64,000 nt of DNA, taken from NCBI GenBank assembly GCA_002104945.1, contig MCFH01000056.1, positions 1 to 64,000 on the forward strand. The letters run 5' to 3'. The translations under genes were made by a program, and so were the position numbers. The DNA is from Piromyces finnis. Lineage: Eukaryota; Neocallimastigomycota; Neocallimastigomycetes; Neocallimastigales; Neocallimastigaceae. Of this stretch, positions 47,548-58,062 are shown one piece after another; positions within the stretch are counted from its first letter, which is position 1, and every line of letters begins with the position of its first letter. The notes under the pieces were generated by a model. It worked only from the letters and a program-made list of their open reading frames with translations, was not told the origin of the DNA and ran no database searches.

Positions 47548-49544
47548 ACGACCGTCAGTTTATAGTGGAGTGTGACGCTAGTAACTACGCAGTTGGTGGT
47601 GTATTGTCACAACTCGGCGATGACAACGAACTACACCCTGTGTATTACTACTCCAAGAAGCTTACGAAAGCAGAAATCAACTATTCCATCACAGAAAAGG
47701 AGTTGTTGGCTATTAGGAATGCTTTCATTGAGTGGCGACACCTGTTAATGGGTGCGAAACATAAGATCCTAGTATATAGTGACCACAGGAATCTCCTGTT
47801 CGCCACAAAACCACAGTTGTTGACAGCAAGACAGGCAAGATGGCAAGAGCTATTTGCTGCATACAACTTCGAGATAATATATCGGCCAGGGAAAATAAAT
47901 GGTAGAGCCGATATCCTATCAAGAATGGTATCTCCAGAACAGGTACAACTGGAGATGGAAAAAGCTAGCCTCCTTCGACCAGAAAAGGTCAAAGAATTTC
48001 CACCCATGGAAGAAGAGTGTTATGCGGTGTTAGAGGTAAGCTTTGTAGGGGAATTAAAACAAGCTTACAATACGGATGAGCTTGCTAGGGAAATTAAAGA
48101 AGGTCTTGATGCAAAAAAAGGCCACAAGTTCATCAAAAAGAAGAGGTTGATGGTTAATGAGTTGATTGTTAGAAAGGATGCACCAGAACGTACATACGTA
48201 CCAAAGGTATTAAGAGAAACAATCATAAAACTTAACCACGATAGTGAAACAGCAGTTCATCTGGGAAAAGATAAAACTTATGACCTGATAGCCAGAAACT
48301 ACTACTGGCCAAAAATGAAGGATGACGTTGCGGGTTACATAAAAGCTTGCACCATATGTTGTACCCAAAAGGACAATAGGCACAAGCCGTACGGTAGCGC
48401 TGCTATGGTAAATGTTGCAGATTTGCCTTGGCAAGAAGTAGAAATTGACTTCCTGACGGATCTACCTATCAAGGAACGAAGAAAACCAGGTAGTAGTCCT
48501 TCAGAACCACCAGAAGTCACTAGACGGGGTTGTATCATGGTTTGTAGCGACAAGTTAACCAAAATGATATACTTAGTGGGGTTTAGAAGTATGCCTACTA
48601 CCAAAGAAACAACATTAGCGTACTTACAACATGTATTCAAGTTGTATGGTTGTCCCAAATCGGTTACTACGGATCGTGGTGTCCAGTTCACTAGTAAGTT
48701 GTGGAAGGACATTATGGAGTTCTTTTGCGTAGAAATAAATCTTGCTACCACTAGCCATCACGAAACGGTTGGTCAGGTAGAACGTAACAACTCCTACGTA
48801 AGTATGTACCTTAGATGCTTTGTGAAGACCTTTGATGATGATGAATGGCTGAAATACTTGTACTTAGCTGAGTTCTTCTAAAATAATGCAGTACACAGTT
48901 CTACCAAGCAGTCCCCATTCTTAGCTTTGTATAACTACCAGGTACATATGAATCCTCAAGACTCAGATCTTGTCCACTCACTTGGTGAAGCTCCTGTATT
49001 AGATAGTTTTGCCCACAACTTAGGTAACCTAAAACACATGCTGGACATATCAAGAACACGGTTCTTGGACCACTTAGATAGTAGAAGAGAATTTAACTAC
49101 CCAAAAATTAGGCTATTGGACTTGGTGTGGTTAAGAAAACCAGAAAATTACAACCCTCTCCCTTTCTACAAGCTACAAGCAAGGAAGTACGGACCCTTCA
49201 AGATTATTGGAATTGATGAGAACAAGCTTAACTACCGGTTGGATATCAGCAAGTCACCTTTCCCCAACGTCTACCCAGTGTTTCATATCAGTGAACTTGA
49301 ACCCTACCATAACAAACCTGAAGAACTAACACCTGCACCAGTGGGCTACCAGAAAATCATCAAAATCATGAATGCCAGAAGAAAGAAGGATAACTACCAA
49401 TACTTAGCTACCTTTAGTGACTTTAGGCAAGAGTGGGTTGATGCTGATATCATCGGCAAGAACTCCCACTATGATAAGCTACTCAAGGAATTTCAAGATA
49501 AATGCTACCAGGAATTCATGGTTAGTGTCCAAAACCCTGCCTAG
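47548..49544 (+). pseudogene. Ty3-2 RNase H and integrase with one in-frame stop
   Basis: Starts FIVECDASNYAVGG (RNase H), with [21 protein letters not shown] and GRADILSRM. Integrase follows: zinc-binding HLGKDKTYDLIARNYYWPK with CTICC, core EIDFLTDLPIK, TDRGVQFTSKLW and HHETVGQVERNN, and a TAA at 48879-48881 where the sister copy at 17906 has TAC (Tyr). The frame continues past it to GPFKIIGIDENKLNYR and a chromodomain-like tail ending MVSVQNPA at 49544. The C-terminal tail, DNYQYLATFSDFRQEWVDAD, is a diverged chromodomain at best. Confidence 0.88.
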
Positions 49545-49565
49545 GTTTTCTCCTTAGGGGGGCAT
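49545..49565 (+). other. Ty3-2 polypurine tract region
   Basis: TTAGGGGGGCAT immediately precedes the 3' LTR and would prime plus-strand DNA synthesis. The same tract is conserved before the LTR at 18808. Confidence 0.75.
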
Positions 49566-50060
49566 TGTAAGAAATATTTGTGGCCATAAGTTTGCCCACA
49601 AATATTTCAATTGAAACCATATATTCTGGTCACCATTTATTGGCCAGATATATACACAACCATATATTAATGGCTATTAATTAAATAGAAAGTTTATTTG
49701 CCTTATCCAATCAAGTGGTAAAGAAAATAAACTAATATAGTTAAATAGTATAGCTAAACTAACGTTAAATACTTTAGCGTTAGTATTAGAGTAAATTAAT
49801 ACCTATAGTAATAAATAATGTATATAATTATAATTAATAAATAAAAGATATAATTAATATATAATTATTTAAGTAAACATTATTTCATAAAATCTTTATA
49901 CATTTGTTGTAATTATTTTAGTGTTATAATATTTATTTTATTTCTTTTATTATTTTTTATAAAACTTTACTTAGTTATTAACTCGTATAGAGAGGTAATA
50001 ACTAACTTAATTAACTAAATTAATAACCTATTTACTAATAATATAAAAACACCTTTTACA
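49566..50060 (+). repeat. 3' LTR of Ty3-2
   Basis: 495 bp, TGTAAGAAATATTTGTGG to CACCTTTTACA, followed by ATCTT. Confidence 0.9.
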
Positions 50061-50483
50061 ATCTTAGAAATAAAGAAGTTGTCTTAGTGGTTAGTAACTA
50101 AGACTTTGATCCGAATGTCTAAAGTTCGAGACCTCTAAATTACTTTTTTTTAATTCATTTTATTTAATTTTGATTTTGATTTTTTACCAACATGAAATTC
50201 TTTGATTGGTTAAGAAATTTGAGTTGTAAAAAATCTTTTAAATTAATTTTAAAAATTTTAATATAAATACGAGTGAATTTTCCCAAATATTTAAAGAAAA
50301 TTGAGTTTTTATTAACTAATAAATTATTGTTAAATACTAACCTATTAAGTTAGAATTTATGTGTTTTTAATAATAATTTTAAATATTAATAATTATCAAT
50401 TAATAAAAGTGTTTTAAATTTACTAAGTTATTTTGGTAAATTATTATAAATTTCTTTTATTGTTAAGAACACATTTCTTTACA
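50061..50483 (+). mobile_element. LTR with tRNA-like block (family A, copy 6), split by Ty3-2
   Basis: Right part of a family A LTR; the first about 15 bases (ACAACGAATCTT) lie at 43247-43258 on the other side of Ty3-2. The block at 50079-50135 reads TTAGTGGTTAGTAAC and AAGTTCGAGACC, and the 3' end is CATTTCTTTACA. Confidence 0.78.
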
Positions 50484-50643
50484 ATATTATAAAATCATTT
50501 CCTTTCGTAATTAGTTGTAAAAAGTATATGGAATATCAGTCACATTCATTTTATAGCAAATCTGACATTTATTAGAAATTAGATGGAATGATGTTAGTAT
50601 AAAATAAAATACAGAAATACATTTATCATTAATATCTCAATGT

Positions 50644-51040
50644 ATGTTTAATGAAAAATTAATAAATAAATACGATACTGACTATTATTATCCTGAATCA
50701 TCAGGAGAAGACATTGACATTTTCACAGATTGGCTTTTTCATAGAAGAAACAAATTTCGATTTTTCAAATATAGAAAACCGTATTGTAAAAACTGCAGTA
50801 AATGTCACAAACGGCGATAAAACAATACCAAAATCTTCAAAATATTGTTTTTCTTCATTAAATCAAAATAATCATGGAATAGGAGTTGCTAGTTTATCCA
50901 ATATATATGGAATTTTAATTAAAATTGGTGACGTTAATATTATTGAATCTCTTAGATACATTTTATCTATTTGTAGAAATGATAAAGGTATAATTATCAT
51001 GACTTTTGGAGGTGACTACGAATTATGGAAAACAAAGTAA
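50644..51040 (+). pseudogene. Uncharacterised fungal protein, one frameshift
   Basis: ATG 50644 opens MFNEKLINKYDTDYYYPES, then SGEDIDIFTDWLF. A +1 shift at about 50715-50740 is needed to continue as ETNFDFSNIENRIVKTAVN, then KYCFSSLNQNNHG, IYGILIKIGDVNIIES and GIIIMTFGGDYELWK, ending at TAA 51040. It aligns with the minus-strand remnant at 33766-33987 but is longer. No domain recognised. It lies between a family A LTR and a family B end. A -1 or +1 sequencing error could also explain the single shift. Confidence 0.5.
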
Positions 51041-51077
51041 ATCTTGAATATATTGAAGGATTTAATGGAAAACTGTA

Positions 51078-51180
51078 ACAAGAACTAGTGATAACCACTA
51101 GGTTGTTGTAGGAATTAATAATAAATAAAATAAATAAATAAATAAAAACACAGAATTATAAATATTATAATAGTATTCAC
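51078..51180 (-). repeat. 3' end of a family B element
   Basis: TGTAACAAGAACTAG followed by GGTTGTTGTAGGAA matches the reverse complement of the end of 31789-32175, with a 14-bp extra segment (TGATAACCAC). The tRNA-like end was not found to the right. Confidence 0.5.
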
Positions 51181-51599
51181 GATATGTAAAAAATTATCTT
51201 TTAGAAACAATATATCTTTTATATATCATTATTTATAATTATTTTATTTTATCATAATATTTTTTTTATAAATTAAATTAAAACTTTTATTTGTTTTGTT
51301 TATTTGTTGTTTTATTTTTTAGATTAAAAAATAAAAGATATTTTTTGTTTCATTTTATAGGCTTTTTTTATGCAACATACATTTATTATAATATATTGTA
51401 ATATATAGGTAATTTAATAAAAATTTATTGTGGATTATAAAATAAAGTTTTTTAACTCAGAATTTTTTTAATTACATTATCGATTATTTAAAATACGTTA
51501 TGTATTTTATTAATTATATAAGCCACAAATAAATATATATTTGTAAATAAAATTAACTTATGTAGCTTTTTTTCGAATAACTTTAAATAATTTTGTTAA
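51181..51599. other. AT-rich stretch, no gene seen
   Basis: Homopolymer-rich sequence; no protein-like frame or LTR end identified. Confidence 0.45.
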
Positions 51600-51861
51600 G
51601 AGTCAATGAGGGTTAGTGTGACTTTTTGTTTTTAATTTCCTAGTTCATTTCTCCCATCAATCAGAATAAGCTCCAATGGTGGTTCTTAGAGAAACGTTGG
51701 CTCTTCCCTATTGCTAGATGGTTGTGACCCTTCTGGTCTGTCATACCGAATCTTCAGCTTCCACGCTCACTTAATCCATGTACATTAGATGCATGTCGTT
51801 GTACGATATTTCCAACTATAATACTAAGCCTCATATAGTCAATTTTGATCACGTGACAAAC
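51600..51861. other. Locally GC-richer unassigned sequence
   Basis: About 260 bases with clearly higher G+C than the surroundings (for example GTGACCCTTCTGGTCTGTC) and no long open frame. It ends at the GCCC target site of the third element; the right flank of that element (59480-59770) is similarly complex. Could be a non-coding RNA gene, spacer of a repeated locus or decayed coding DNA. Confidence 0.4.
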
Positions 51862-51865
51862 GCCC

Positions 51866-52438
51866 TGATATAAGTTTCTTTTATGTTGTAGTAATTTAAT
51901 ATTAGTTTATTTATAATTTATTATATTAGGTGAAAAATATTTTATTACTATTAACTTCTCTCTTATTAATAATTTCACTTATAATATTTTTTTATTAATT
52001 ATTAAAGCTCTTCTCTCTAATTATTAATTATTTTTACATGAATATTTTTATATTATAAAATTCCTATAATATAATTGAATATCAATTATATAATGTAATG
52101 TATTCATAATATATGAATAATAATTAAATAGGATATAGTATAATATATTTTACATTTTATATGAAATATTACTATATAAGGAAAGGTAATATAATACAAA
52201 TAAGTATTACAATAAAATTAATACTAATATATAATATTAATATTTAAGAATATAATGAAATATGTACATGAATTCTATAACTAATATATAAATAATGTAT
52301 TATAATATATATCAATTATTATATTATTATTATGAAATATTATATATAAATTTCTAAAGATGAAATTGAATATTTTAAATAATAAAAATTATTTTAAATA
52401 TTGGCTAATATGTAGCTAGACATATTAATTTCATATCA
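51866..52438 (-). repeat. 3' LTR of the third element
   Basis: Plus-strand ends TGATATAAGTTTC and TTCATATCA; the terminal 6 bases form the inverted repeat TGATAT/ATATCA. Confidence 0.92.
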
Positions 52439-52750
52439 GAAACTTCCCTGCTAGAATTGAGCTATAATTATTAATTATTTGATATAATTAAAATAATTAT
52501 ATGCGAAATAATTTAATAAAATTTATATTGAAATATTTTTATAATTATATAAAAAAAATTAAAAATTTTTTTTTTTTGTTTTGTTTTGTTTATATATATA
52601 TGTATATATCTTTCTATTATTATTAATAATTAATATAATTATTAATCTACTAAGTTATCAATCTTCCTCTTACTTATTATTATAATTATATACTTATATA
52701 GTTAGTATATATATATTTTAATACATTTATAATTTTATTTCATTTTATTT

Positions 52751-55700
52751 CTACTCCCTGAATGGTAATATATTTTTAAAATGGACATTTCTTTCTAAAT
52801 ATTGTCCCGTCAGTTCATCTTGTAATTTAGCTGTGTTCCAAGATATTTCTCTAATAATAAAAGGACCAATAAAATAGGGTTCTAACTTGTTTCTTTGTTG
52901 GTTCCTAATCTTTACCTTATCCCCTATTTTGTAGTTATTTTTATTGTTCATACTTTGTTGAGCTAATCTTCTACTTTTCCAATAATTTATCGTCCCTAGC
53001 ATTTTACTGGCAGCTTGTTTTACCCATTTGGCGTGGTCTAGAAATCTTTCCATTAATAATTCTTCTATTGATCTTTCTTCTATACTTAATATTGAATTTC
53101 TTATATTTATATCAATTGGAATATTTTCTGATCTTCCATACAAGAGTTCAAAACTTGAATAACCAGTAGAAACAGATTTACAAGTTCGAATAGCCCATAA
53201 TGCAATTGGTAACAATACATCCCAGTTTTCATTGTTATCAGAGAAATTTCTTAATTGCTTACCAATTTCTCTGTTTCTGTTTTCCACCAGTCCATTAGAT
53301 TCCGGATGGTATGTACTAATGAAATGAATGTATACATCATAAAGATCTACAAATATTTTTGTGTACTCTGAAACAAATTGTACACCATTATCTGTTATTA
53401 TTAATTGTGGAGTTCCATGCCTACTAAATACTTCAACTAAGAAATTAGTTACGTCTTGAGAAATAGTAGTTCTAACTGGTTTTGCTTCCACCCATTTTGT
53501 AAAGTAATCCACACATACCATTATATATTTATTCCCAAGTGTGGTTTCTCTTAATGGACCTATAATATCAAGACCAAGTCTAACAAAGGGTGCTTCTACA
53601 GGAGTTCTAAACTTTTCTGTCGGCTTTGGTAATGGCTCAGATTTATTTAACTGACATATTTTACATAAGGAGACATATTTTTTTACATCAATGATTAAAT
53701 TTTTCCAATAAAATTTGTTTTTGATTCTTTCATAAGTTTTCTGTACTCCTTCATGTCCAATTCTATGCTCTTTTGCAATTATTTTAATTTTAGTGTAAGG
53801 GTCATCAATAATCTCCCTAAAATTATTATTATCCTTGAAATATAATTTATTGTCAATAGTGACAATTTTATCATTTAAAAATTTTTTCATAAAATCGGAA
53901 ACAAATTTTTCGTTCTCCTCCTCGGTAAAATTGGAACTATTGGTTTTGTTGGAAATATCGATATTTTTGATATTATTATTATTATTATTATCATTATTAT
54001 TATTATTATTATTAATTTCCAAATTATCCAAATTATTAGCAATAAACTTATTAATGTTACTATTATTCTCATCTTTATTATTATTGTCATTACCATCAGA
54101 AATAGTAGTGTTAACAATTAAATTCTCTTTCAAAGTTATTCTGGATAAAGCATCAGCAATTTTATTAGCTTTTCCTGGTTGATAAATAATATTAACTTTT
54201 AATTGACTAAATTTATCACACCAGCGTTGATGTTTCTTTGTATTCGGTTCTCCTTTCTTAATGATGGGAACTAAAGGTTCATGATCAGTATAAAGAATGG
54301 TTTGAAATGGATTCCCTAGAATATATGGTTCAAATTGTAAAAGACAATAATAAGCAGCAGTACCTTCTAATTCAGTAGTGGTATAATTTTCTTCCGTTTT
54401 CTTAATACTTCTACTAACAAAATAAACTGGGTGTTCAATATTGTCATCATATAACTGTAGTAAAACACCACCAATTCCATATCCACAAGCATCAGATCTA
54501 ATTATAAAAGGAACATCAAATTTAGGAAAACAAAGAGTTGGTGCATTAACTAGGCAATATATCAGATTTCTGAAACTTTGTTCTTGAATTTCTGTCCATT
54601 CATATTTAATTTTTTTCTTTAATAGTTTGCAAAGAGGAGCTGCAATAGCAGAATAATTTTCAATAAAATTTCTGTAATAACTAGTCATACCTAAAAATGA
54701 ACGTAGTTCAGAAATATCTCGTGGTGGGTTCATTTCTTTAATAGATGCGACTTTCTTTTCCAAAGGAAGTAAGCCATCAATAGTAACCCGATGACCTAAA
54801 GCCTCTATTTCAAGTTGACAAAAAGAACATTTCTCAATATTTAACTTTAATTTGTTATTACGTAAAATAGTAAAAACTTTTCTTAAGTCATTAATATGAT
54901 CTTCAAAACTGGGAGAATAAATAATAATATCATCTAAATATATTTGAACACATTCATTAATTAAATCGAAAAAGATACGATTCATTTCACGCTGAAAAGT
55001 GGCAGGAGCATTAGTTAATCCAAAAGGCATAACTTTAAAATAATAGTTACCAAATTTAGTGGTAAAAGAAGTTTTATCCATATCTTCTTTGAACATAGGA
55101 ATTTGATGATATCCACTAAATAAATCGATTGTTGAAAAGATTTTTGAGTCTTTAAGTGAGTCAAAAATTTCTTTGATTTTAGGTAGGGCGTATGCATCTT
55201 TAACAGTTACATTATTTAATTTTCTAAAATCAATGCAAAGGCGCCATTTTCCATTTTTCTTCTTAACCATAACCACTGGAGAAGCCCACGGAGAATGAGA
55301 CGGTTCAATTAGACCTTTATTAATTAGTTTTTCTAATTCTTCTTTTAAACCTGATAATTGAACTTGTGAAATATTATAAGCTTTTTGTTTAATAGGGCGC
55401 ACATTATCCTCCAAAATAATGTGGTGTGGTAACAAATTTGATGGTTCCAAATCATCAGAAGATACAGCAATAACATCATTAAAATTTTTAAGAAGAGAAC
55501 TAAATAAATTTTTATCAACATCGTTATCAACTTTGATATTAGAAATTATATTATTAATAATATCCATTTTATTATTATTATTATTTTCTATTTTGTTAGG
55601 TCTATTTTCTTCAACTACAGCTAAAATAGTACTAGCGGTTATATCTTCATAATCAAAATAAATATCTTCTACATCATTGGAATAGCAAGAAAGAGCTTGG

Positions 55701-57169
55701 GATTGAAATATAGAAATATCTTCAACATCAACAATAGGAATAAATTTATTATCAGAAGATTTCAAAATTAATGTTTTATCAACTGTATCAATCATAATGC
55801 GATTTTCATTTTGTGTTTTAAATCCAATAATAGCATCATAAAATGAATCGTTTTTATCTGATATTCTAAATATAGAATCAAATTCAATTTTGCCTATTTT
55901 TACATGAAGTTTCACTAGATCATATACTCTAGCAACATCATCAACCATTGCTTGTCTTATTCTTCCTCTAATTTGTCCTACAATTTCAAAATCTTTAATT
56001 TTATTATCTAAAAAGGAGCGCGTAATTAAATTTGTATTACTACATGCATCAATAAATATAGCTGCTGAATGGGAATTGATTGTACCATGAACAACTGCAA
56101 CATCATGATCGTTTACTTTGGTTCTTCCATCGATATTAATGAAATTATTATTTAATTTATACAAATTATTATTATTTTCATCAACTTCAGTGGTACTAAT
56201 AGTAATATTATCCAACTTTAAATTCTTTAATCCCTTAATTAATTCAGCTTTGGACGTTTTACTAACACCTAAAAGTTGTCCAAAAGTAATATTAGCTGGA
56301 GTATTTAATAAATCGGTACATATATTATATTCTTCTGAATCTTTTAGCATTTGGATTGAAGTTTTTGTTTTTATACTATTAGAATTATCACTAGGTAATA
56401 TATTTTCCAAAGTGGATTCTTCATTTATACGCGTGTTTTTACGCGTTTTCTTTACCTTATTAGCTTCTTTCATATCTATATCGGTATTTAAACTAGTAGT
56501 CTTATTTTTCTTTGATTTATCTTCATTTTCTAATTTAAAATTTACTTTCTTGGTTTTATTATTCTTATCAATTGAATTATCATTAATATTATTATTCAAT
56601 TTTATATTATTATTTATATCTTTTTCATTATTATTATTATCCGAAGTGTTATCTTTAATATTGCTATAATTATTTTTATTATTGATATTGATATTGTTAT
56701 TAATATTATTATTATCATTATTATTTAAATTATTATTGTTAAAATTATTACTAGAATTATTAGTATTATTATTGGTATTAAAATAATTATTACTAATATT
56801 ATTGTTAAAATTATTTTCATTTGTAATATTGCTATTCATATTATTAAAATTGTTATTATTCATATTATTAATGTTATTATTAGTGTTAATATTAGTATTA
56901 ATATTTTTAAAATTATTCTTTTCTCTTTCTGTATTAGGAATTCTGGAATATGGATTTTTAGCTTTTAATTTCTCATCTCGATGTCTTTTAGCTGCAGCAA
57001 CAATAGCTTCATAATTAGGTGAATAAGTAGTTGCTGTAACATCGGGATTCATTGTATTATTATTATTATTATAGTAATAGTTATTATTAGTGTTGGCAGT
57101 TTGATTAACGGAAGTTTGCCCTCTTCCATAACCTAGTTTTTTGTATAATATGTAGAGTTCATGTGTGGG
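52751..57169 (-). CDS. Pol polyprotein of the third element, reached by -1 frameshift
   Basis: Open for about 1470 codons with no ATG near its start, so it is probably made only as Gag-Pol. Approximate order: Asn-rich linker with many consecutive Asn (residues about 25-260); protease-like FIDACSNTNLITRSF at about 372, where the usual D-(T/S)-G is D-A-C; RT with LCIDFRKLN, IDLFSGYHQIP and catalytic YLDDIIIYS at about 744; RNase H FIIRSDACGYGIG, LYTDHEPLVP and KIADALSR; a second Asn-rich linker; integrase HHCC (HRIGHEG to CKICQ), then LGLDIIGPLRE, TDNGVQFVSE and HPESNGLVENR (D-D-E). The C-terminus has GPFIIREISWNTAKLQ and no chromodomain. The RT, RNase H and integrase catalytic residues look intact. 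Confidence 0.92.
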   Translation of the reverse strand, partial: PTHELYILYKKLGYGRGQTSVNQTANTNNNYYYNNNNNTMNPDVTATTYSPNYEAIVAAAKRHRDEKLKAKNPYSRIPNTEREKNNFKNINTNINTNNNINNMNNNNFNNMNSNITNENNFNNNISNNYFNTNNNTNNSSNNFNNNNLNNNDNNNINNNININNKNNYSNIKDNTSDNNNNEKDINNNIKLNNNINDNSIDKNNKTKKVNFKLENEDKSKKNKTTSLNTDIDMKEANKVKKTRKNTRINEESTLENILPSDNSNSIKTKTSIQMLKDSEEYNICTDLLNTPANITFGQLLGVSKTSKAELIKGLKNLKLDNITISTTEVDENNNNLYKLNNNFINIDGRTKVNDHDVAVVHGTINSHSAAIFIDACSNTNLITRSFLDNKIKDFEIVGQIRGRIRQAMVDDVARVYDLVKLHVKIGKIEFDSIFRISDKNDSFYDAIIGFKTQNENRIMIDTVDKTLILKSSDNKFIPIVDVEDISIFQSQALSCYSNDVEDIYFDYEDITASTILAVVEENRPNKIENNNNNKMDIINNIISNIKVDNDVDKNLFSSLLKNFNDVIAVSSDDLEPSNLLPHHIILEDNVRPIKQKAYNISQVQLSGLKEELEKLINKGLIEPSHSPWASPVVMVKKKNGKWRLCIDFRKLNNVTVKDAYALPKIKEIFDSLKDSKIFSTIDLFSGYHQIPMFKEDMDKTSFTTKFGNYYFKVMPFGLTNAPATFQREMNRIFFDLINECVQIYLDDIIIYSPSFEDHINDLRKVFTILRNNKLKLNIEKCSFCQLEIEALGHRVTIDGLLPLEKKVASIKEMNPPRDISELRSFLGMTSYYRNFIENYSAIAAPLCKLLKKKIKYEWTEIQEQSFRNLIYCLVNAPTLCFPKFDVPFIIRSDACGYGIGGVLLQLYDDNIEHPVYFVSRSIKKTEENYTTTELEGTAAYYCLLQFEPYILGNPFQTILYTDHEPLVPIIKKGEPNTKKHQRWCDKFSQLKVNIIYQPGKANKIADALSRITLKENLIVNTTISDGNDNNNKDENNSNINKFIANNLDNLEINNNNNNNDNNNNNNIKNIDISNKTNSSNFTEEENEKFVSDFMKKFLNDKIVTIDNKLYFKDNNNFREIIDDPYTKIKIIAKEHRIGHEGVQKTYERIKNKFYWKNLIIDVKKYVSLCKICQLNKSEPLPKPTEKFRTPVEAPFVRLGLDIIGPLRETTLGNKYIMVCVDYFTKWVEAKPVRTTISQDVTNFLVEVFSRHGTPQLIITDNGVQFVSEYTKIFVDLYDVYIHFISTYHPESNGLVENRNREIGKQLRNFSDNNENWDVLLPIALWAIRTCKSVSTGYSSFELLYGRSENIPIDINIRNSILSIEERSIEELLMERFLDHAKWVKQAASKMLGTINYWKSRRLAQQSMNNKNNYKIGDKVKIRNQQRNKLEPYFIGPFIIREISWNTAKLQDELTGQYLERNVHFKNILPFRE

Positions 57170-58062
57170 CAAAATCTGGCAATATGACCTGGTTCATGGC
57201 AGAAATAACAGGTCTTTATGTGTAAGTTCTGCATTCCGTTAATCAAATCATTCATTTCATCATTTTGATTATTAATGCTAGTAGTTAATCTTGTATTATT
57301 ATTAGAATTTGATATATTAGAATATTGTGTACTAGCACCATTATTCATACTATTATAGCTTTTACTATAATTAACATTATTACCATTATTATTACTATTA
57401 TTATTAACATTATTATTTACTTTAATATTATGTGGAGGATTGTAATTATTGTAATTATTCGAATATCTAGGCCTACTATAAGTATAATTCGAATTATTAT
57501 AATTGTTATTATTAGTACGACGGTAGTTCATAGACGAAGTACTAGCTCTAAGATTTGGACCATTATGAATTTCATAATATCTTTCAGCAATCCCCATAGC
57601 ATCTTCAATTGATTTTGGATCTGCGAATGCAACCTTTTCATAAACATCATCTTGTGCAACTAGAGCGAATTCATAGTCATACACAGAAATCTTGTCTTTG
57701 AATTCATCTGGCAGATCATCATAAAGCTTTATAAACTTTTTATCGAATTCTAATACATTTTCATTAACTTCAATTTTTAACATTTTTAATTTCCTAAATT
57801 TGGCAGCTTTATCATTGTTTGAATGATATTTCTTCATAAGTATTACTTTACATTCATTAAGAGATAAGTCTCTATTTACTTTTCTCCTATGTTCCAGAAT
57901 CGCTTTGGTAGCTTCTTCACGCGTACTAGCCAAAATATAACGGTAGATATCTTCATTAGCTACCTTTTCTATAGCTAACCAATTTTCTAAAAGATCCACC
58001 CAGGTATCTACATCTTGGTTAGTTCCTCCAATTGTTGGAAGTGGAATTTTAAATTCACCCAT
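57133..58062 (-). CDS. Gag of the third element (309 aa)
   Basis: ATG at 58062 (MGEFKIPLPTIGG) to TAG at 57133. It has the retrotransposon Gag core: DTWVDLLENWLAIEK, REEATKAILEHRR, CKVILMKKYHSN and NVLEFDKKFIKLYDDLP. An Asn/Ser/Tyr-rich stretch follows, then one CCHC zinc knuckle CYFCHEPGHIARFCP near the C-terminus. Gag forms the particle and packages RNA. The 840-base leader between the LTR and this start is AT-rich and without a competing protein-like frame. The last codons hold the frameshift site. Confidence 0.92.
   Translation of the reverse strand: MGEFKIPLPTIGGTNQDVDTWVDLLENWLAIEKVANEDIYRYILASTREEATKAILEHRRKVNRDLSLNECKVILMKKYHSNNDKAAKFRKLKMLKIEVNENVLEFDKKFIKLYDDLPDEFKDKISVYDYEFALVAQDDVYEKVAFADPKSIEDAMGIAERYYEIHNGPNLRASTSSMNYRRTNNNNYNNSNYTYSRPRYSNNYNNYNPPHNIKVNNNVNNNSNNNGNNVNYSKSYNSMNNGASTQYSNISNSNNNTRLTTSINNQNDEMNDLINGMQNLHIKTCYFCHEPGHIARFCPHMNSTYYTKN
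57136..57142 (-). promoter_or_regulatory. -1 ribosomal frameshift site A_AAA_AAC
   Basis: Gag ends ACA AAA AAC TAG, so the heptamer AAAAAAC is in the X-XXY-YYZ phase directly before the stop. Slipping back one base reads AAA CTA GGT TAT GGA, which is the pol frame (KKLGYG). Pol is offset from gag by exactly -1. A downstream pseudoknot was not assessed. Confidence 0.8.

Larger units (their letters stand above)
43259..50060 (+). mobile_element. Young but defective Ty3/gypsy element (Ty3-2)
   Basis: LTRs 43259-43753 and 49566-50060 are both 495 bp and differ at about three positions by eye. The target duplication is ATCTT (43254-43258 and 50061-50065), lying inside a family A LTR. Internal defects: a 994-bp solo LTR in codon 5 of gag, a one-base loss between gag and pol, deletion of most of reverse transcriptase at about 47547, and a TAA in integrase at 48879. 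Its last mobilisation must have used proteins from another copy unless all defects arose after insertion. Confidence 0.92.

Noticed and set aside
53835-54182. Leucine/isoleucine-rich plus-strand ORFs across 53.8-57.6 kb
   Set aside because: They are the antisense of Asn-rich repeats in the minus-strand gag and pol and have no independent support.
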